A stretch of 64,000 nt of DNA from Membranipora membranacea. Its lineage: Eukaryota; Bryozoa; Gymnolaemata; Cheilostomatida; Membraniporidae. The position numbers were made by a program, and so were the translations under genes. The stretch spans positions 23,870,001-23,934,000 of the forward strand of contig OU612068.1 of the NCBI GenBank assembly GCA_914767715.1. The letters are read 5' to 3'. Of this stretch, positions 34,601-46,640 are shown piece by piece. Under the pieces are notes generated by a model that made no database searches, was not told where the DNA came from, and was given only the letters and a program-made list of their open reading frames with translations. The stretch's first letter is position 1, and each line of letters starts with the position of its first letter.

Positions 34601-37600
34601 TGAAACTATGGTGAGTGAGTTTAATTTAAGATACACTAAATTTCGCAACCTAGGCAACAACGGAAAAGCGAATCCTAAATGCTGCGAAAACTAAACTCCT
34701 ATAGGGTATTTATAAAATTTAGACCTAACACATTGCCCTCAATCAATAAATAAAGTAGATATATATATATATATATATAAAATAGGTACACAATAAAGAA
34801 AACACACACAAGTTCACAATATGTCCAACACAATTCCAGGTGATACTATCGAGAGGACACATTGCAAAGAATAATGGTGCATGTATTTTAAGTCAGTCAA
34901 ATAGAAGTACATAGATGAACTTACCGACTTCTACAGACATGAGGGATAAGATCTGTTTCTGTGTGACGGCTACCAGCTGGTATCGAGACTCGTCATTGAT
35001 ATAATGTTTCTGAACTGTAGCTGAGGCATCAAGAGTCTGCAAAACAGGAAAATAGCAGATGAGTACTGAGGTTACAAAGTTTGGTAACCTGGAGAAGTTT
35101 AAATAGCATCGCCATAGGAAAGGCTGATGCCACTATATGCCACTCTCCAAGAAGAGTATGAAAGGAGCATTAATTGTAAAGGCAACCCTGAGGCAAGGGC
35201 TATTCACTGACTTGCGTCTAGTATACTATACTGCAGAGAGCAGTAACTTGTACACCCAAGAGACAGTATGTTGGAAATAGATTGTGAGCTCGGATTAAAA
35301 ATATATCAAGATCAAGCGCCCACATCTGAGCCAATAGCCAAGCAAAAATCAAGTCATGGCCAACGAAACAAAATGAAAAATAGTGACTTGGCTTGTTAAA
35401 TATTCGGCAAGGAAACAATACAGATTACAATTACAGATTTTTTCTAAAGGGTTTGCTCACCTGTGAAAGAACAATCCATTCAGATCTTTGAGAGCTGTAC
35501 GCTCTCAGCACAAAAACCACATGAGAGGTGACCTGGTCAGGTCTGCTCCACTGGAAGAGTACGAGATCGGTGACGGCAGAGACTGAGACCTCCAGAGAGA
35601 CATCTCCGGGTAGACCGGCTGACTTAGCATCATCCCAGTAATTACAAGCCTGTCTGCAGCCTGGTAACTACAACATAGATTAACAAATATGAATCTTGCA
35701 GTCTAACATAGACATTATAATCAGCATTTTTTAACCAACAAGTTTTGTCCATTTGTATGTATTTGGAGTTGCTCCCCTCTACTAGTGTCCTCGACCAATC
35801 CGATTAGCTGGGAGTATCCAGTACTAGACATAAACTGATAAATATAGATCACCTCAACTACATTTATAATTACAACCCACAGAATTGTACTAATAATTTG
35901 AGTTCAGTGTTGCACCCAAGCTAAAACTGAAGATCTACAAACTACAATCGTATTTCTCTTATTGATGACATGTCAGGGACGCTAATACATGACTGTAGAC
36001 TTGACTTGAGGGCATTGAACTAGCCACACAAAATAACATAGCAACAACGTACAAAAAATATATAAACGACGTTACTGCTTCATTGTAAACAAAACTTACG
36101 CATATGATGTAATCATTGCACATGTCAACCCAGAGGAAGTAGTTCTCAAACAGGAAGGAGCATGTCTGCCAGCACATGTTACAGTCAGGGCTGTTATCAC
36201 AACTAGAATCAGTGGCCACAGTCGATGGCAGAAACTACAAGTAATCAATTTCAATATGAAATGTTATGATATTGTGTGATGAAAGAACCATCAAATTTCA
36301 CAATCCGAAAAATTATCTGTATTGTCATGAGAATTGTGCTCATAAGTATGTCAGAAATGCAATCAAATAGTTGTCCTCCCAGCCACATAGAGAAGACAAC
36401 ACCCCAAAATTATAATCTGACTGACATGTGATTCAATCATTTTCTTATAACATGTATAACAGGATTAGTAAAACAACTTTCCATGTAGCAATTCGATTGT
36501 GCCGCACAGCATGGACTTTGAGCAAAAGTATACAGTAAAAACTAATACTTTTGACTATTTCTCCTATTGCCAATTATCACTACTACCACTCGCGTCTGCC
36601 AACGTCATTGTCATATCCCCTTCCTCAATAACACCAAAGAAAAATGGTTACTTACATTTATCTAGTTGAAATATACCTTTTATCTTAACTCTAATCTTGA
36701 CTCGGTGAAAATCACCTGTTATCTTAACCATAATCTTGACTTGTAACAAAATAACATATTACTCTAAACAAAAAAAGCATTGAGTTGAGACAAAATCAGA
36801 CAACTTCAAAAAAGTGTAATAAAAGCTAGAAATGAAAATTATGAAACAGAATGCAATTATAACACAATGAAATACTGAGAATCAGTCAAATCAGGGAGCT
36901 ACACACATGTCCTCAACTCCCTGGTCAAATCATTGTTTACCCATTGATTATCATAAATTCCAACTATTTTCAACTTTTTGCAATTCGAGCAGGTCATTAT
37001 ATTTCAGTACAGTTTAACAATGGGGTCTTCACAATGAATTCTAAAGATTATCAATTTTTTGCAGCATTATAAGGGGTTACAATCTTTTGATGCACAATAA
37101 TAATGGGGTCCAAACTCTAGATATAACAATAACCGATAGATCAATCAGAATTTAAGTCAAACTAAGCCCTTGAAACAAGGGGGCCGTATGCCAAGTCAAG
37201 ACCTTCCACGTTGGTGTCAAGTTAAGAATAGCCCAGCCATATCCGGGCTTAGGGACACAGGAGCCACAAATATGGATTGATCACCATTAAATTGCATGTC
37301 AGTTACATATATACTGCCCAGCTGGGCAAAAACAATGCATTTATGGCCTGATTTATAGGACGCTTTTGAGAGCCTAGCATGCATCACGATTAACACTATG
37401 GAGGATTTTTTGCCACTCTAGGACATTCATATATAGCATGATTCAATTCTGGTTATAGGAAAATCTTTGGACAATAGGGATAAAAGGGATAACTATCAGA
37501 CCCTGATATGGCACTACCAGGATGAATGCTGGTTTCTAACATGCATCCCAACCGCAGGCACTTCTGACACCCCGCGAAACTCATTCAAATATCCTGCCAT

Positions 37601-38066
37601 TCCTTATAAACAATAAACAATAACGCCACCCTCCCTGATGCCACCATATACAATACAGGCTCTATTTTTTTAAGCTAATCTATATTTTAAATTGCTGTGG
37701 ATGACAAAAATACCGATGTCAAAATTTATTGGCGTCAAATTAATACAATGATAAAAAACCAAAGACCAAAAAACTCAAAGTATCAACATCTCGCTATAAC
37801 AACAACTTTTTTCGACGAGGCTTTAGCTTCTGGCTCGATTTTCCTTTAGATAAACAGACCTCTATCTACTTAGCTGATTATGATCTGAATATATGAGATT
37901 ATTGTCACTGGTGAAAAACTTTGTTCCAAAAATAATCACATACCTTGTCAGTACAACTTGCTCGGCATCTGGCGACATCAATAGAACCTTTAATGTAGTT
38001 CTCTTCACTCATGTGCTGACTTAGCGCCGCTCCTGTCATAGACAGCAGATAAAATATCCATATCAT
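28638..38066 (-). CDS. single-pass receptor with FN3-like ectodomain and tyrosine-kinase-like pseudokinase domain (725 aa)
   Basis: Minus-strand exons: 38066-37944, 36234-36100, 35667-35461, 35036-34925, 34116-33889, 33422-33243, 32831-32657, 31528-31396, 31003-30745, 30398-30302, 29430-29244, 28979-28638; all phases agree. A signal peptide (MIWIFYLLSMTGAALS) is followed by a Cys-rich segment with three CxxxC pairs (CRASC, CWQTC, CRQAC), an FN3-like domain (about 100-190), a Thr/Ser/Pro stalk, a transmembrane helix (about 233-257) and RRYQRRQRK. The kinase-like domain (about 295-600) has QGEFG in the glycine loop and keeps the strand-3 Lys (VYIK, Lys325), MAPE (488-491) and a C-lobe typical of tyrosine kinases (YDMMLSCW, PEQRP). 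HRD is HKE (441-443), the metal-binding Asn is His448 and DFG is DPE (462-464). The 113-residue tail has no Tyr but many Ser/Arg sites. A RYK- or ROS-like relationship is possible; no orthologue is named. Confidence 0.9.
29593..30155. mobile_element. TIR element (about 560 bp) in receptor intron, with internal hairpin
   Basis: The left end (CGGTAACTGTAAATTGCTG, AACAGGCTGAAC, AGAATTTCTCAGACT) is mirrored at 30101-30155 (AGTCTGAGAAATTCTGTTCA ... CAATTTACAGTTACCG). The left arm carries a 17-base insertion. The interior has a second hairpin (GGCAAGCTTTGTTGGGG against CCCCCACAACAAAGCTTGTC, about 29814-29879). No transposase coding was seen. Confidence 0.75.
31625..32366. mobile_element. mariner-like MITE with TA target duplication
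   Basis: AAGAGGAACTTAAC at 31625 is mirrored by GTTAAGTTCCTCTT ending at 32366. A TA dinucleotide flanks each end (31623-31624 and 32367-32368), as expected for Tc1/mariner-type insertion. The interior is non-coding, with a 16-base direct repeat GTGACATCACTCACCT. It lies in the receptor intron 31529-32656. Confidence 0.7.
34368..34708. mobile_element. TIR element enclosing a tRNA-like sequence
   Basis: TACCCTATAGGAGTTTA at 34368 is mirrored exactly by TAAACTCCTATAGGGTA ending at 34708. The outer TA pairs could be a TA duplication. About 80 bases inside lies the tRNA-like block on the - strand. It sits in the receptor intron 34117-34924. Confidence 0.7.
34473..34553 (-). pseudogene. tRNA-like sequence (class II-like, anticodon loop TGC), degenerate
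   Basis: On the - strand: an A-box-like TGGTGTAGTTGTCTAAG, an anticodon stem TCTGA/TCAGA with loop CTTGCAA (anticodon TGC), a 14-base variable region and a perfect T arm with B box GGGTTCGAATCCC. The acceptor arms GCTGGCG and CTTGGAC do not pair and the D stem is weak, so it is probably a tRNA-derived repeat head and not a working tRNA. The long variable region recalls leucine or serine tRNAs, whereas the anticodon would read alanine codons. Confidence 0.6.
34759..34779. repeat. (AT)n microsatellite
   Basis: About ten AT units, just outside the TIR element. Confidence 0.85.
36235..37943 (-). other. first intron of the receptor gene, no other feature seen
   Basis: 1.7-kb AT-rich intron between the signal-peptide exon and the Cys-rich exon. 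A small imperfect hairpin (CAGGGAGCT/AACTCCCTG, about 36892-36925) is the only structure noticed. Confidence 0.5.
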
Positions 38067-39054
38067 AATGTCAGTATATGTATTACACAGTTGGATGATT
38101 CGTAGTTTGTATATTATGCGGTTTCTGGAGATATTGAGAGTTTCTAGGTTGTTCGATGTTCACGGTTTCGAGTTTAGGTAATGTCTGATTTTCTTTGGTT
38201 CTGCCAGCCATGTTTATAGCCGCTGTAAGCTGCGGGTGTGGAAGCTTCCATTGTCTATCCATTGTCATATTGATTGGGCTTTTTCTGGGAATCCAAAGGC
38301 TTAATAAATAATAATCTCAGAGGTTACCCAAGAAGTAGAGACAGCTTGAGGATTAATAATTCTCATTACTCTTTTGTTCACCTACCCTACCTATTCATTG
38401 TTTACTAGATACAGCAAGGATTAGCACTGTACTACATAATTTGGTGGTAATTTGAAAGAATTAATCTCATTTTGTGGCTTTTGTACTAATTCTACTCATG
38501 AATGGATCAAAGGCAATAGAGACAACAGATCTCTACTAGTAAAGTAATTATGGTATTAAAAGTGGGTTGGGGGATGAGGGGTTTAATATGCTAGATTGAG
38601 TTACCAGCCCAAACTGAGTAATCCTCTTATCCTGTTCCTAGAAACTAATAAGCAAACCCAGCTAGACAATAGATGTACATTTTTTGATTTGCTACTACTA
38701 AAAAATTGATAAGATAATATTACTTATCATATGATGCAGGTTTTAAGAGTTGGAAAGGCTCTTAAATTAAGAGGGCTGGGATATTATTTGGTTTAGGAAC
38801 CTAAAGAAGTATATAAGTAAACCTGAGAAAATGTTATAAAACAGAAAAAGTTATAAGACGAATAAAAATGGTCTCAACATTTAGGTTATAATGGTGCGTG
38901 GCGCTGGTACCTAATGGTGGGAAGCCTATTGAGGCCGTGGGAGGTTATTGAGGGGGCGTTATTAGGGCCGTTAACCACTGCTTACGTCCTTGGCAGGTTT
39001 CCCGAACATACTTAAGGGCCAGATGTGGTCTGCGTGAGGTAATTTCAATTTCAT

Positions 39055-39180
39055 CTTTGCGGAATTTCATTCATTTTGTAATTAAGCGGAGTCATCTTCT
39101 CATATAGCAGGAAACCGAGATCATAATCGTATTAATCAATCAAATGTACATGCTATAATAAAGCAACGTGGTAAAACTTT
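39055..39180. repeat. dispersed repeat, copy 1
   Basis: TTGTAATTAAGCGGAGTCAT, CTTCTCATATAGC and CGTATTAATCAATCAAATG closely match the sequence at about 43478-43565, in the same orientation. Confidence 0.65.
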
Positions 39181-40786
39181 AGATGATGGGATGCAAAATG
39201 CTTATGCCGATGATTTGAATATTTAATGTGTAGTTTGTGGTTCTGAGGTCACATTGGGTTGAATGATTGGTGAGGTAACTGACCGAACTGTAACTCTGAC
39301 AAATCTCTCAAGGTCTTCACATGGCATCACTGGCCGTAATTTGCCTTGATTTGATTTTATAACTATAGTCATCGTGATCATCGAGATGGTAACGATGTGT
39401 GGCAGTTGCCAGCGAGTTGAGTTTTTATGTGATGTTTGCAGGTAAAGGAAGCTTCGTCTGTTTGGTACATTACTACAGTAGCCGGTGACGCAGCTGATGG
39501 AGTATCGAGGCAGGCGATTGGAATGTAATTGAGATTTTGTATAAATAGATCCGGTTGCTCATTTCCTGTTTGGTACTTGACTATTATATTTCCGCCAACA
39601 GGCCACAGCACCGTGGGAGAAAGTAATCATGAAACAAGCACCGTTGGAATGCCAGTTGACTTAGCAAAAGGGGAATACATTCTATCGGGCTTGAAATGAA
39701 GTATAAGTACAGCTTAGATATTATTGAAACTGAGATAAGTTTCATTCCATACTTGATGGAGCAGGTTTATAAAATCTTCTCTCAGCAACTTTACAGATAT
39801 GTCATTCTTAATTTTGTAGTTTACTAGATGCTAGAAGATTAGCGCAGTACTACTCCTATATTTTGTTGTAAGAACTAATCTCATTAGGTATCAAATCTCT
39901 CTCATGAATGGATCAAAGACAACAGAGACACCAATGTGTCCACATGTCCACACAGTGTTCACTAGTGAGGTAATTATGTTATTAAGAGTGGGATAGGGCT
40001 GAGGGGATTAGTGGGAGTAATCCTCCTATTAGCTCTTATAATGAGTGAACAGATTATATCCATAATTATCTCTAGCTGTAGTAAACCAAGCAGTCTCCAT
40101 GAGTAAACAGAGGCCGGCTTAGTACTAGAAATGAAGCAAATAATAATAGAGTAGTATACTGCTGATTCAAAGGAGATATATAGCTCAGTGATGAATAAAG
40201 CTTGCCAATGTTTTCACAACCAAAACAGGTGGTCTTAACCCAAATTAACGTTTGCTTTATTTGCTTGTGTTCTTGCGCTGATCGATGCTTATTTCAAAAT
40301 TTATGGAATGCACTCCTGTTTATGTACATCTAGAACATGGGTGGGCAACCTTTTCTTGAAAGAGGCCACATTTTACGCAGGCTCAACTCAAAAGACCGCA
40401 ACATGTCTTTCAGGGATAAAATAGGAACTGGAGTAACAATTCTGACACTTCCTCTTTTGTAAGAACTAAAAAGGATTTATTTGTAAAAACTGCAGTATGC
40501 CGCAAGAACCATCAACTCAGCAGAAATACTGGTTTATCTAATCTTCTGGAGTTATGTGACGTCATTCTACCTCATGATTTGATTGTGTACATGTCTGTAT
40601 CCCTATGTGTCGTGTGCATGGCAAAGGGCAGGTTGGGTGTGGTATGGCTGCTGTAGTGCCCTCCCAGGGGTGAATGTGAAGTTAAAGATCATCCTGGGAC
40701 AGCCGTAATAGGGCATAAAATAGTTTCGGGGAGCGAAAAAAAATTTTGAATATTTTTCGCGCCATGTCATAATTTTCACCTTATAG

Positions 40787-40814
40787 TGCCTGCCTGCCTG
40801 CCTGCCCGCCCGCC
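40787..40814. repeat. (TGCC)n simple repeat
   Basis: Tandem TGCC/CGCC units. Confidence 0.85.
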
Positions 40815-41169
40815 AACTGCGAAAGAGACCACTTTTTGAACAAGTTCAGTATTTCCGGTCCAAATTGGAGTGACATATTTTTTCCGGTAAACGATAAAAA
40901 CAGATTTATATGTCATGATTTTTGTTGCGCTGTAATGACCTCCCGCAAAGGAAAACTCCCTTCAAATGACTGTCTAAAGCAAGGCAACTTTGAGCATGAA
41001 AGCCTGCACGCTGAAGGAGAGCTAGCATGGCAGCCTTTTCACATAAAAGGGCCTTTCTTGTTCACGCTAATGTGCGGGTCATAGTTATCTTTTACATTTT
41101 ATGTCAGCAGTGAATGTAATAGAAATTGATTGTCAACCTGTTTTAGTATATTCATAGGAAGAATCATCA

Positions 41170-41201
41170 ATATTATATTATATTATATTATATTATTATA
41201 T
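41170..41201. repeat. (TATTA)n microsatellite
   Basis: About six tandem pentanucleotide units. Confidence 0.85.
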
Positions 41202-42935
41202 CAGATCCTTACTAGAGGACATTGAACTTAGAGAGGCCTAAGTATACTTTTACACCCTCTATGAAAGTAGGTGATAATAAACAGATGTCTGTTATTTTTA
41301 CAGGCTTATTTCCACAATTAGGTCTCAAAACATTGCCAACAAGGTCTCAGATAAATGCAGCCACAAAGACAAGGCCATCTTGGTAATCATCTCATTAAAT
41401 GAAAGTGGCTTTAGTTCCTCATATGTGGGGCTTTTTATTGGTATTATATTTATATTGATGGCATATTAAGTAGGAGATTGGCTTGACACATCTCATAAAA
41501 TACTATTATAACTAATATCGATTAGCGTCTCAACAAAAATATGTGTGATTTGTTGCAAATGGTTGAGAAATGAAAGGTAGTATGGAATATGCAGAAGCAC
41601 TTGTAATGAAGAGACTTTGTGATACAAATCTGCCTTTCGTCCAAAATGACGGTCTTGCAAAAAAATAATTATCATTATTATGCTAGAAAACTTTGTAATT
41701 TTATCATCAAAAGGTCACTGTTTTGTGTTATTTCAAAAGAAAATCAACTTTAAAAAATCGTTGGCGCCAGTACAATTATGATGATTTTGTGTGGAGTGGC
41801 TGGGGAAGCCTAGCTACATGCATAATACAGAATGGCCACTATTTTGAAATACCTTGTGCTTACAGAGTGCTATTCTTATTTGGTTCTCCACGTTATGAGA
41901 GGGGAATTCTACAGGTTGCCCACAGCTGATCTAGAATAATTGGAACTTGGTTAGCCACAAACCATTTATTGGATTTTCATAATTTTAATCCTAAAGTGTC
42001 AAATCAAAAATTTGTGTCATGAGGTGCAGCCAGCCAAATTTGATCATGAACGTTCTATCTGGTACCAATGGTTAGCCAATGTTTTGGCTCTTACCAATCA
42101 GATCAATCAGAGCCAACACATTGGCGAACTAATGGTCAAAATAGATATTGAAAGTGAACATGAGAATTAATGGGTTTAAGAAAAAAAACCATACATATAC
42201 CTGAACACAAATCATTGTTAATTAGCAGTCTTGCAAATCCAGCAAATTTACCGAATGAAAAACAAAAAATCTTCATATATTGTGAAGAGAATATAAGAAG
42301 CTATAGAGATAGCAGCGAGATTGCCATATTTGAGCCAAAAATATCTCGAACAGGAAAATCATTGGCATGTCATTGACATCAGGTCATTGACAGGAATAAA
42401 AAAGTTGCGTCCTATGAAATTGACATCAGCTGGGAAGCTACATAATGATGAAATGGTGATAATGGTAAAACGTACTTTTCTTATTATAATAATATTGGAA
42501 GCATATGAAAACTCGGATGTGTCAAATTAAGTAGTGACATTTTTGTTGTGCCCAAGCCAGTTGTATTTGTCGGCATTGTGGCAATTTGTAACTATATCTA
42601 TTAGGTCAATGAAGTTCTTAATTTGATTTATATCCTTAGTCTGTGATATCTTTAAAGTTAGCGATGGAGCCAGCAGAGTGGCCTCTATAGTTATCCCATA
42701 AGCTTTCAAGCAGTTTATTCCTTTGAGCCTCAAATGAAATTAGATTCCACCAAATAGCACCAGATAATCATAGTTGCAGCTTTCTTGCTGCTTACAGAGT
42801 ACAGCGGGATAGCTCCACAAATTGGAGATTTAGTTTTTACGTATGAATATGCAAAGAGTGTGATAAAATCACTATGTCCTATCATTAACCACATCCCGAA
42901 GGATTGGAAGCAAAATAGTGGTTGTCTAATGAACT

Positions 42936-42969
42936 AGGCTGCAATATCTTGCCAATTTGCTCTCAGTTT
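42936..42969. repeat. fragment of the same SINE body as at 55.6 kb
   Basis: AGGCTGCAATATCTTGCCAA followed by TTTGCTCTCAGTTT matches the body at 55652-55685 (AGGCTGCAACGTCTGCGCCAA then TTTGCTCTCAGTTT), with only a few differences. Confidence 0.6.
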
Positions 42970-43010
42970 TTAATGGTATACGCCAGCTCACAGTACAGGC
43001 TGTTGTCTTA

Positions 43011-43412
43011 TGGCTGGTGCACATTGTCCCAGATGATACTGAGATGCCCTCCCAGATGCTTATCCCAGATCGACCCAGTCTTATGTTCACATTGTAAAAT
43101 TCATCCCAGACTAGTAATTAGGTTTTTGTCTGGGATAGCGTTGGGATAATGTTCACATTGTCTGGGATCGTCCCAGATCGTCCCAGATCGACCCAGATGA
43201 TCCCAGATCATCAAAATTTCTGGTTCACATAGCACCCAGATGCAAAATTAGTCTGGGTCCGTCTGGGACAGCATCGGGAAAGTTTGACGCTTACGACCTT
43301 TCCAGATACCATCCCAGACGGACCCAGACAGTCTGGGATTGTCTCATTTTCATGTTCACATTGTCTGGGATGGCTGTCTAGGATGGTCATCTGGGACAAT
43401 GTGCACCAGCCA
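43011..43412. mobile_element. PIF/Harbinger-type MITE (402 bp) with TTA target duplication
   Basis: The 26-bp terminal inverted repeats match exactly: TGGCTGGTGCACATTGTCCC running into AGATGA at the left, and TCATCT running into GGGACAATGTGCACCAGCCA at the right. The element is flanked by TTA on both sides (43008-43010 and 43413-43415), the TWA duplication typical of PIF/Harbinger. The interior is packed with CCCAGAT/ATCTGGG motifs in both orientations and has no transposase. Confidence 0.88.
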
Positions 43413-43477
43413 TTAGATATGCAATCTAAAAACTGTGGTCCGTGGAAGGTATTTTCAATTTCATTGAGCAGAATCTG

Positions 43478-43565
43478 AATTGTTGCGTAATTACGTGGAG
43501 TCATCTTCTCATATATCGTGAAAGGACAATTATAATCCTATTAATCAATTTAATGGGCATGCCAT
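43478..43565. repeat. dispersed repeat, copy 2
   Basis: GCGTAATTACGTGGAGTCAT, CTTCTCATATATCG and CCTATTAATCAATTTAATG match the copy near 39.1 kb. Confidence 0.65.
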
Positions 43566-43690
43566 CAGGGAGTTTAGGACATGTATCAAACATCTTGATG
43601 GGAGTGCAACACAGCAAAACCTTTGGTAATGAGAATAAAAATGATCATGATGTTGCCCAGTTAAAACTTTTGATTAGCTGATTTAGTTTA

Positions 43691-43715
43691 TTATGTTATG
43701 TTATGTTATGTTATG
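43691..43715. repeat. (TTATG)n microsatellite
   Basis: Five tandem units. Confidence 0.85.
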
Positions 43716-44040
43716 TATGCACTTTAATAACCAATTAATGCCGGAGCAAATAAGATCATGTTAATAGAAAAAGGAGTGAAAACTAAAAGTAATTATCTAT
43801 CTATCATGATGACATTATTCGTATTTCATGAATTACATAGAGGCAAAATATAAAAAATGGTCTGGTCAGGTAAAAGAAAGAATGTATGACACTTTAACTA
43901 GAAAAACCTCTAGAAAAGGCTTTTTGATAGTAGGGCTGTGCGGGTTTTTGCCTGAATATATCTGCCGCTGTGTGCAGAAACTCGGTGAGTGTTTGTGGAG
44001 CAGGTGGAGCAGGTGGTATGGCTCAGTCTTGACTCTATTA

Positions 44041-44570
44041 ACGTAGCCACGGCAAATACGTTCTAGCACAACATTGCTTACATCAAGGCCAGCAACTATT
44101 TGCCGTTTTCGCTGCCATCGATACTAGGCAACATGAAACGTAGACAGAGCCGCTGATACTTTTCAAGTTTTTCCTAATCGTTCAGAGATATATTTGGGTA
44201 CCATGCAGGTGCGGCATATGTCACTAGAGGTACAATGCGTGACTTGTAGAATGTACACAAACTGTCATTATTCACTCCAGCTTTCCGCAGTTTAGTGATG
44301 GCATGGAAAGCTGGTCTGCATTTGTCAATGATTGTCTCCACGTGCTTACTAAAATGCAAATGTTGATCAAATGTAACACCGAGAAGCTTAGTGGTCTGGT
44401 GTTCTTCGACTACAGAATCATTGATGATTATTTGATCAGAGCTTATGGTCTTCCGGAGAGTGAATGTGATAACATTCGACTTGGAGGCATTTAGAAGCAT
44501 ATGGTTTTTGTCGCACCATTTAGCAGAATAGTTGGCTGCTTCCTGTAGTGGATTATGCGACAGGGATATT
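44041..44570 (-). pseudogene. LINE reverse-transcriptase fragment (thumb/C-terminal region)
   Basis: On the - strand the frame from about 44560 reads AKWCDKNHMLLNASKSN, then TTKLLGVTFDQHLHFSKHVE and RIVPLVTYAAPAWYP. This is the region after the palm in LINE ORF2 proteins. Stops follow at about 44172 and again within the next 40 codons, while LINE-like sequence (EKLEKYQRLCLRFMLP) continues. It is a truncated, dead copy and differs in sequence from the LINE in the ABCC intron. Confidence 0.82.
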
Positions 44571-46339
44571 GTTGCTTATATTCACTTTGAGATGAATAAG
44601 TTTAGGAAGGATAAGATAAGCTGAGATTTAATATAACCAGGGAGGGCAGGATATACCCCTCCCCTTCCAAACCTAACATAAATTGTTGAAATGATATGTT
44701 CAGTCTGAGTGGTTAACAATTACTTGGCAAATAAAACTTGTGACCACATTAAAAAAAAACAGTTTAGAAGAAAAATGGCAAAGCATTAGTGAATATTCTA
44801 GATGAAAAAAAACTATTATTGTATTTTTTTATGTTTGGATTAATGGAGTAGAGGTCAACACCCAGAGTGTGTGTGTCCTTGTATTCTGCTGTATAACACT
44901 TTTGGGTGGGTGACTTTTTATTAATTATGATCGATATGTAATAGACTTTTCTTCTTTCATCAAGCAGGAGCCCTATAGGAATTTGGAGTTGTCCTCTCTC
45001 CAGTTTGGTACTTTTAACCCGCACTGCATAGGAAAAACGTGCTGAAAAGAGGGTTATCTTGAAAACCGCTTATAATAGGATAAAAACTATTTTTGATTCA
45101 GAATCTGCAACATTGAAAATTCATATGGACATAGTTTGGGAAATAATTTTAGTATTTGGATAGTCAATTATAGCATTTTCTGCCTGTTTTGCGGACAATT
45201 TGGCAGAATCTTTCATGAGTTTCGTCACTAAAATTAAGATTTATGAATAGACAAACAGGTGCATTACAAGACTACACCTTACATCAAAATGGCAAAGTAT
45301 TCCAATAGCCTAAACTTGAGATCAATTATTACAGTTCATGTTTCACTTGAAAGTGCAAATTTGAAAAATGGTTCAGAAAATATGAATAAGTAACTATTTT
45401 GTTAAACACTTTGTATACATAGCAGTAAGGTCATGTTATTCAACACAACGATGTACTCACCTGGCACTGAGGCAAGGACGATTTGTCGAAAACTCTGAAA
45501 GGAAATTGAGTGAAAAAAACCTGCTCAAGGCTACATTAACCTTTGAATAGCCTATTCAATCTAGAATAGGTACCACGCTGAGGCTGGTTCCTTCACACTC
45601 AAGGAGAGTGTTAAGTGAAAGCTTTTCATGTAACACGACGTCATCCAGCAGCAGCGGCACTGTAAACTTACAACTGAAAATTTCATGCAATGACCGAGCG
45701 AGTGATCGATGACATGAAAAATGCATGTGTAATCGACATTCTCGTTATCCTATTGGACGCCTGAATTTCACAACCTCGTTCATGAAGACCACCGTGACGT
45801 GATGCAAATGGACTGTTTGGTTCTACTAAGATGAGACTGACAATCTGTTTAAAAAAGAAGAAAGGAACACAATGAAATTATATTATCCGTTGTGGTTTTC
45901 CTCCAGTAAAAACTCGGTTAATTACATTTTTCTGGTTTTCTAATAATCCATTAACAACCTCAAGTTTTTTTTATAGCTAGCCGAGTTTCTCAGTAGTAAC
46001 CATGGTTGTATGAAAGCTCATTGCTCCCAAACCAATGGCCTTTTTCCACTCATGGTAGTAGACTGGATTTTTCATGGAAATTTTCTTTAGTCACTTCCAG
46101 CAGATGTCTGACTATATGGTAGCCACTTTGAAGGACTGCTATGTCTGCCCCCTAGTGCTTTTCAAAATATTAGCTCACAATAGCTATGGCTTTCCAAGAA
46201 TCTCGTTTTGAATGTATAATGATTGCTGTACAAACCCAGCGAAGTGAGAAGGGCAGATTCCATAATAGTGGAAAGGTTTTATGAACACCGTTGGACCCTG
46301 AACCTATCTTTAGCCCTTTGTGTCCTCTGAAACCCTTTC

Positions 46340-46640
46340 TCTTTTTCGTAGAAATCGGTACATGTTTGTAGTCTTCTAAATAACCGCATTGTTCAGGTGA
46401 CCGCAATGTGATTAAAACAAACAGTTGTCACCTTGCATAATAATATTAGCACGCAAAACAGTCTTCTCTTGTTGTGTGTGGTAAAAATACTCGTACCTGA
46501 CTGTAAAGTGCCACAGACACCTGCAGATTAAGATCAGTGAGGAAACAAAGCTTAATCTAGGTCAGTAGCATTAAAATAACTTGGTCAACTGAAAAGTTAC
46601 AAAACAACAAAGATCATCATTGCCAGACAATCGGTGTTTT
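46340..46640. repeat. diverged dispersed repeat, copy 1
   Basis: Shares ordered blocks with 47730-48060: GTAGAAAT near the start, CTTGCATAATAA, TCTTCTCTTG, then GGTCAACTGAAAAGT and CAAAACAACAAA near the end. It is in the same orientation. Confidence 0.6.

Noticed and set aside
34452-34694. 80-codon + strand open frame
   Set aside because: It runs antisense through the tRNA-like block and the TIR; no protein similarity.
40335-40405. Possible hAT-like end (GTGGGCAACCTTTTCTTG followed by GGCCACAT)
   Set aside because: Resembles common hAT termini, but no second end or duplication was found.
43211-43504. 97-codon - strand frame and its + strand partner
   Set aside because: Generated by the repeated CCCAGAT words of the Harbinger MITE.
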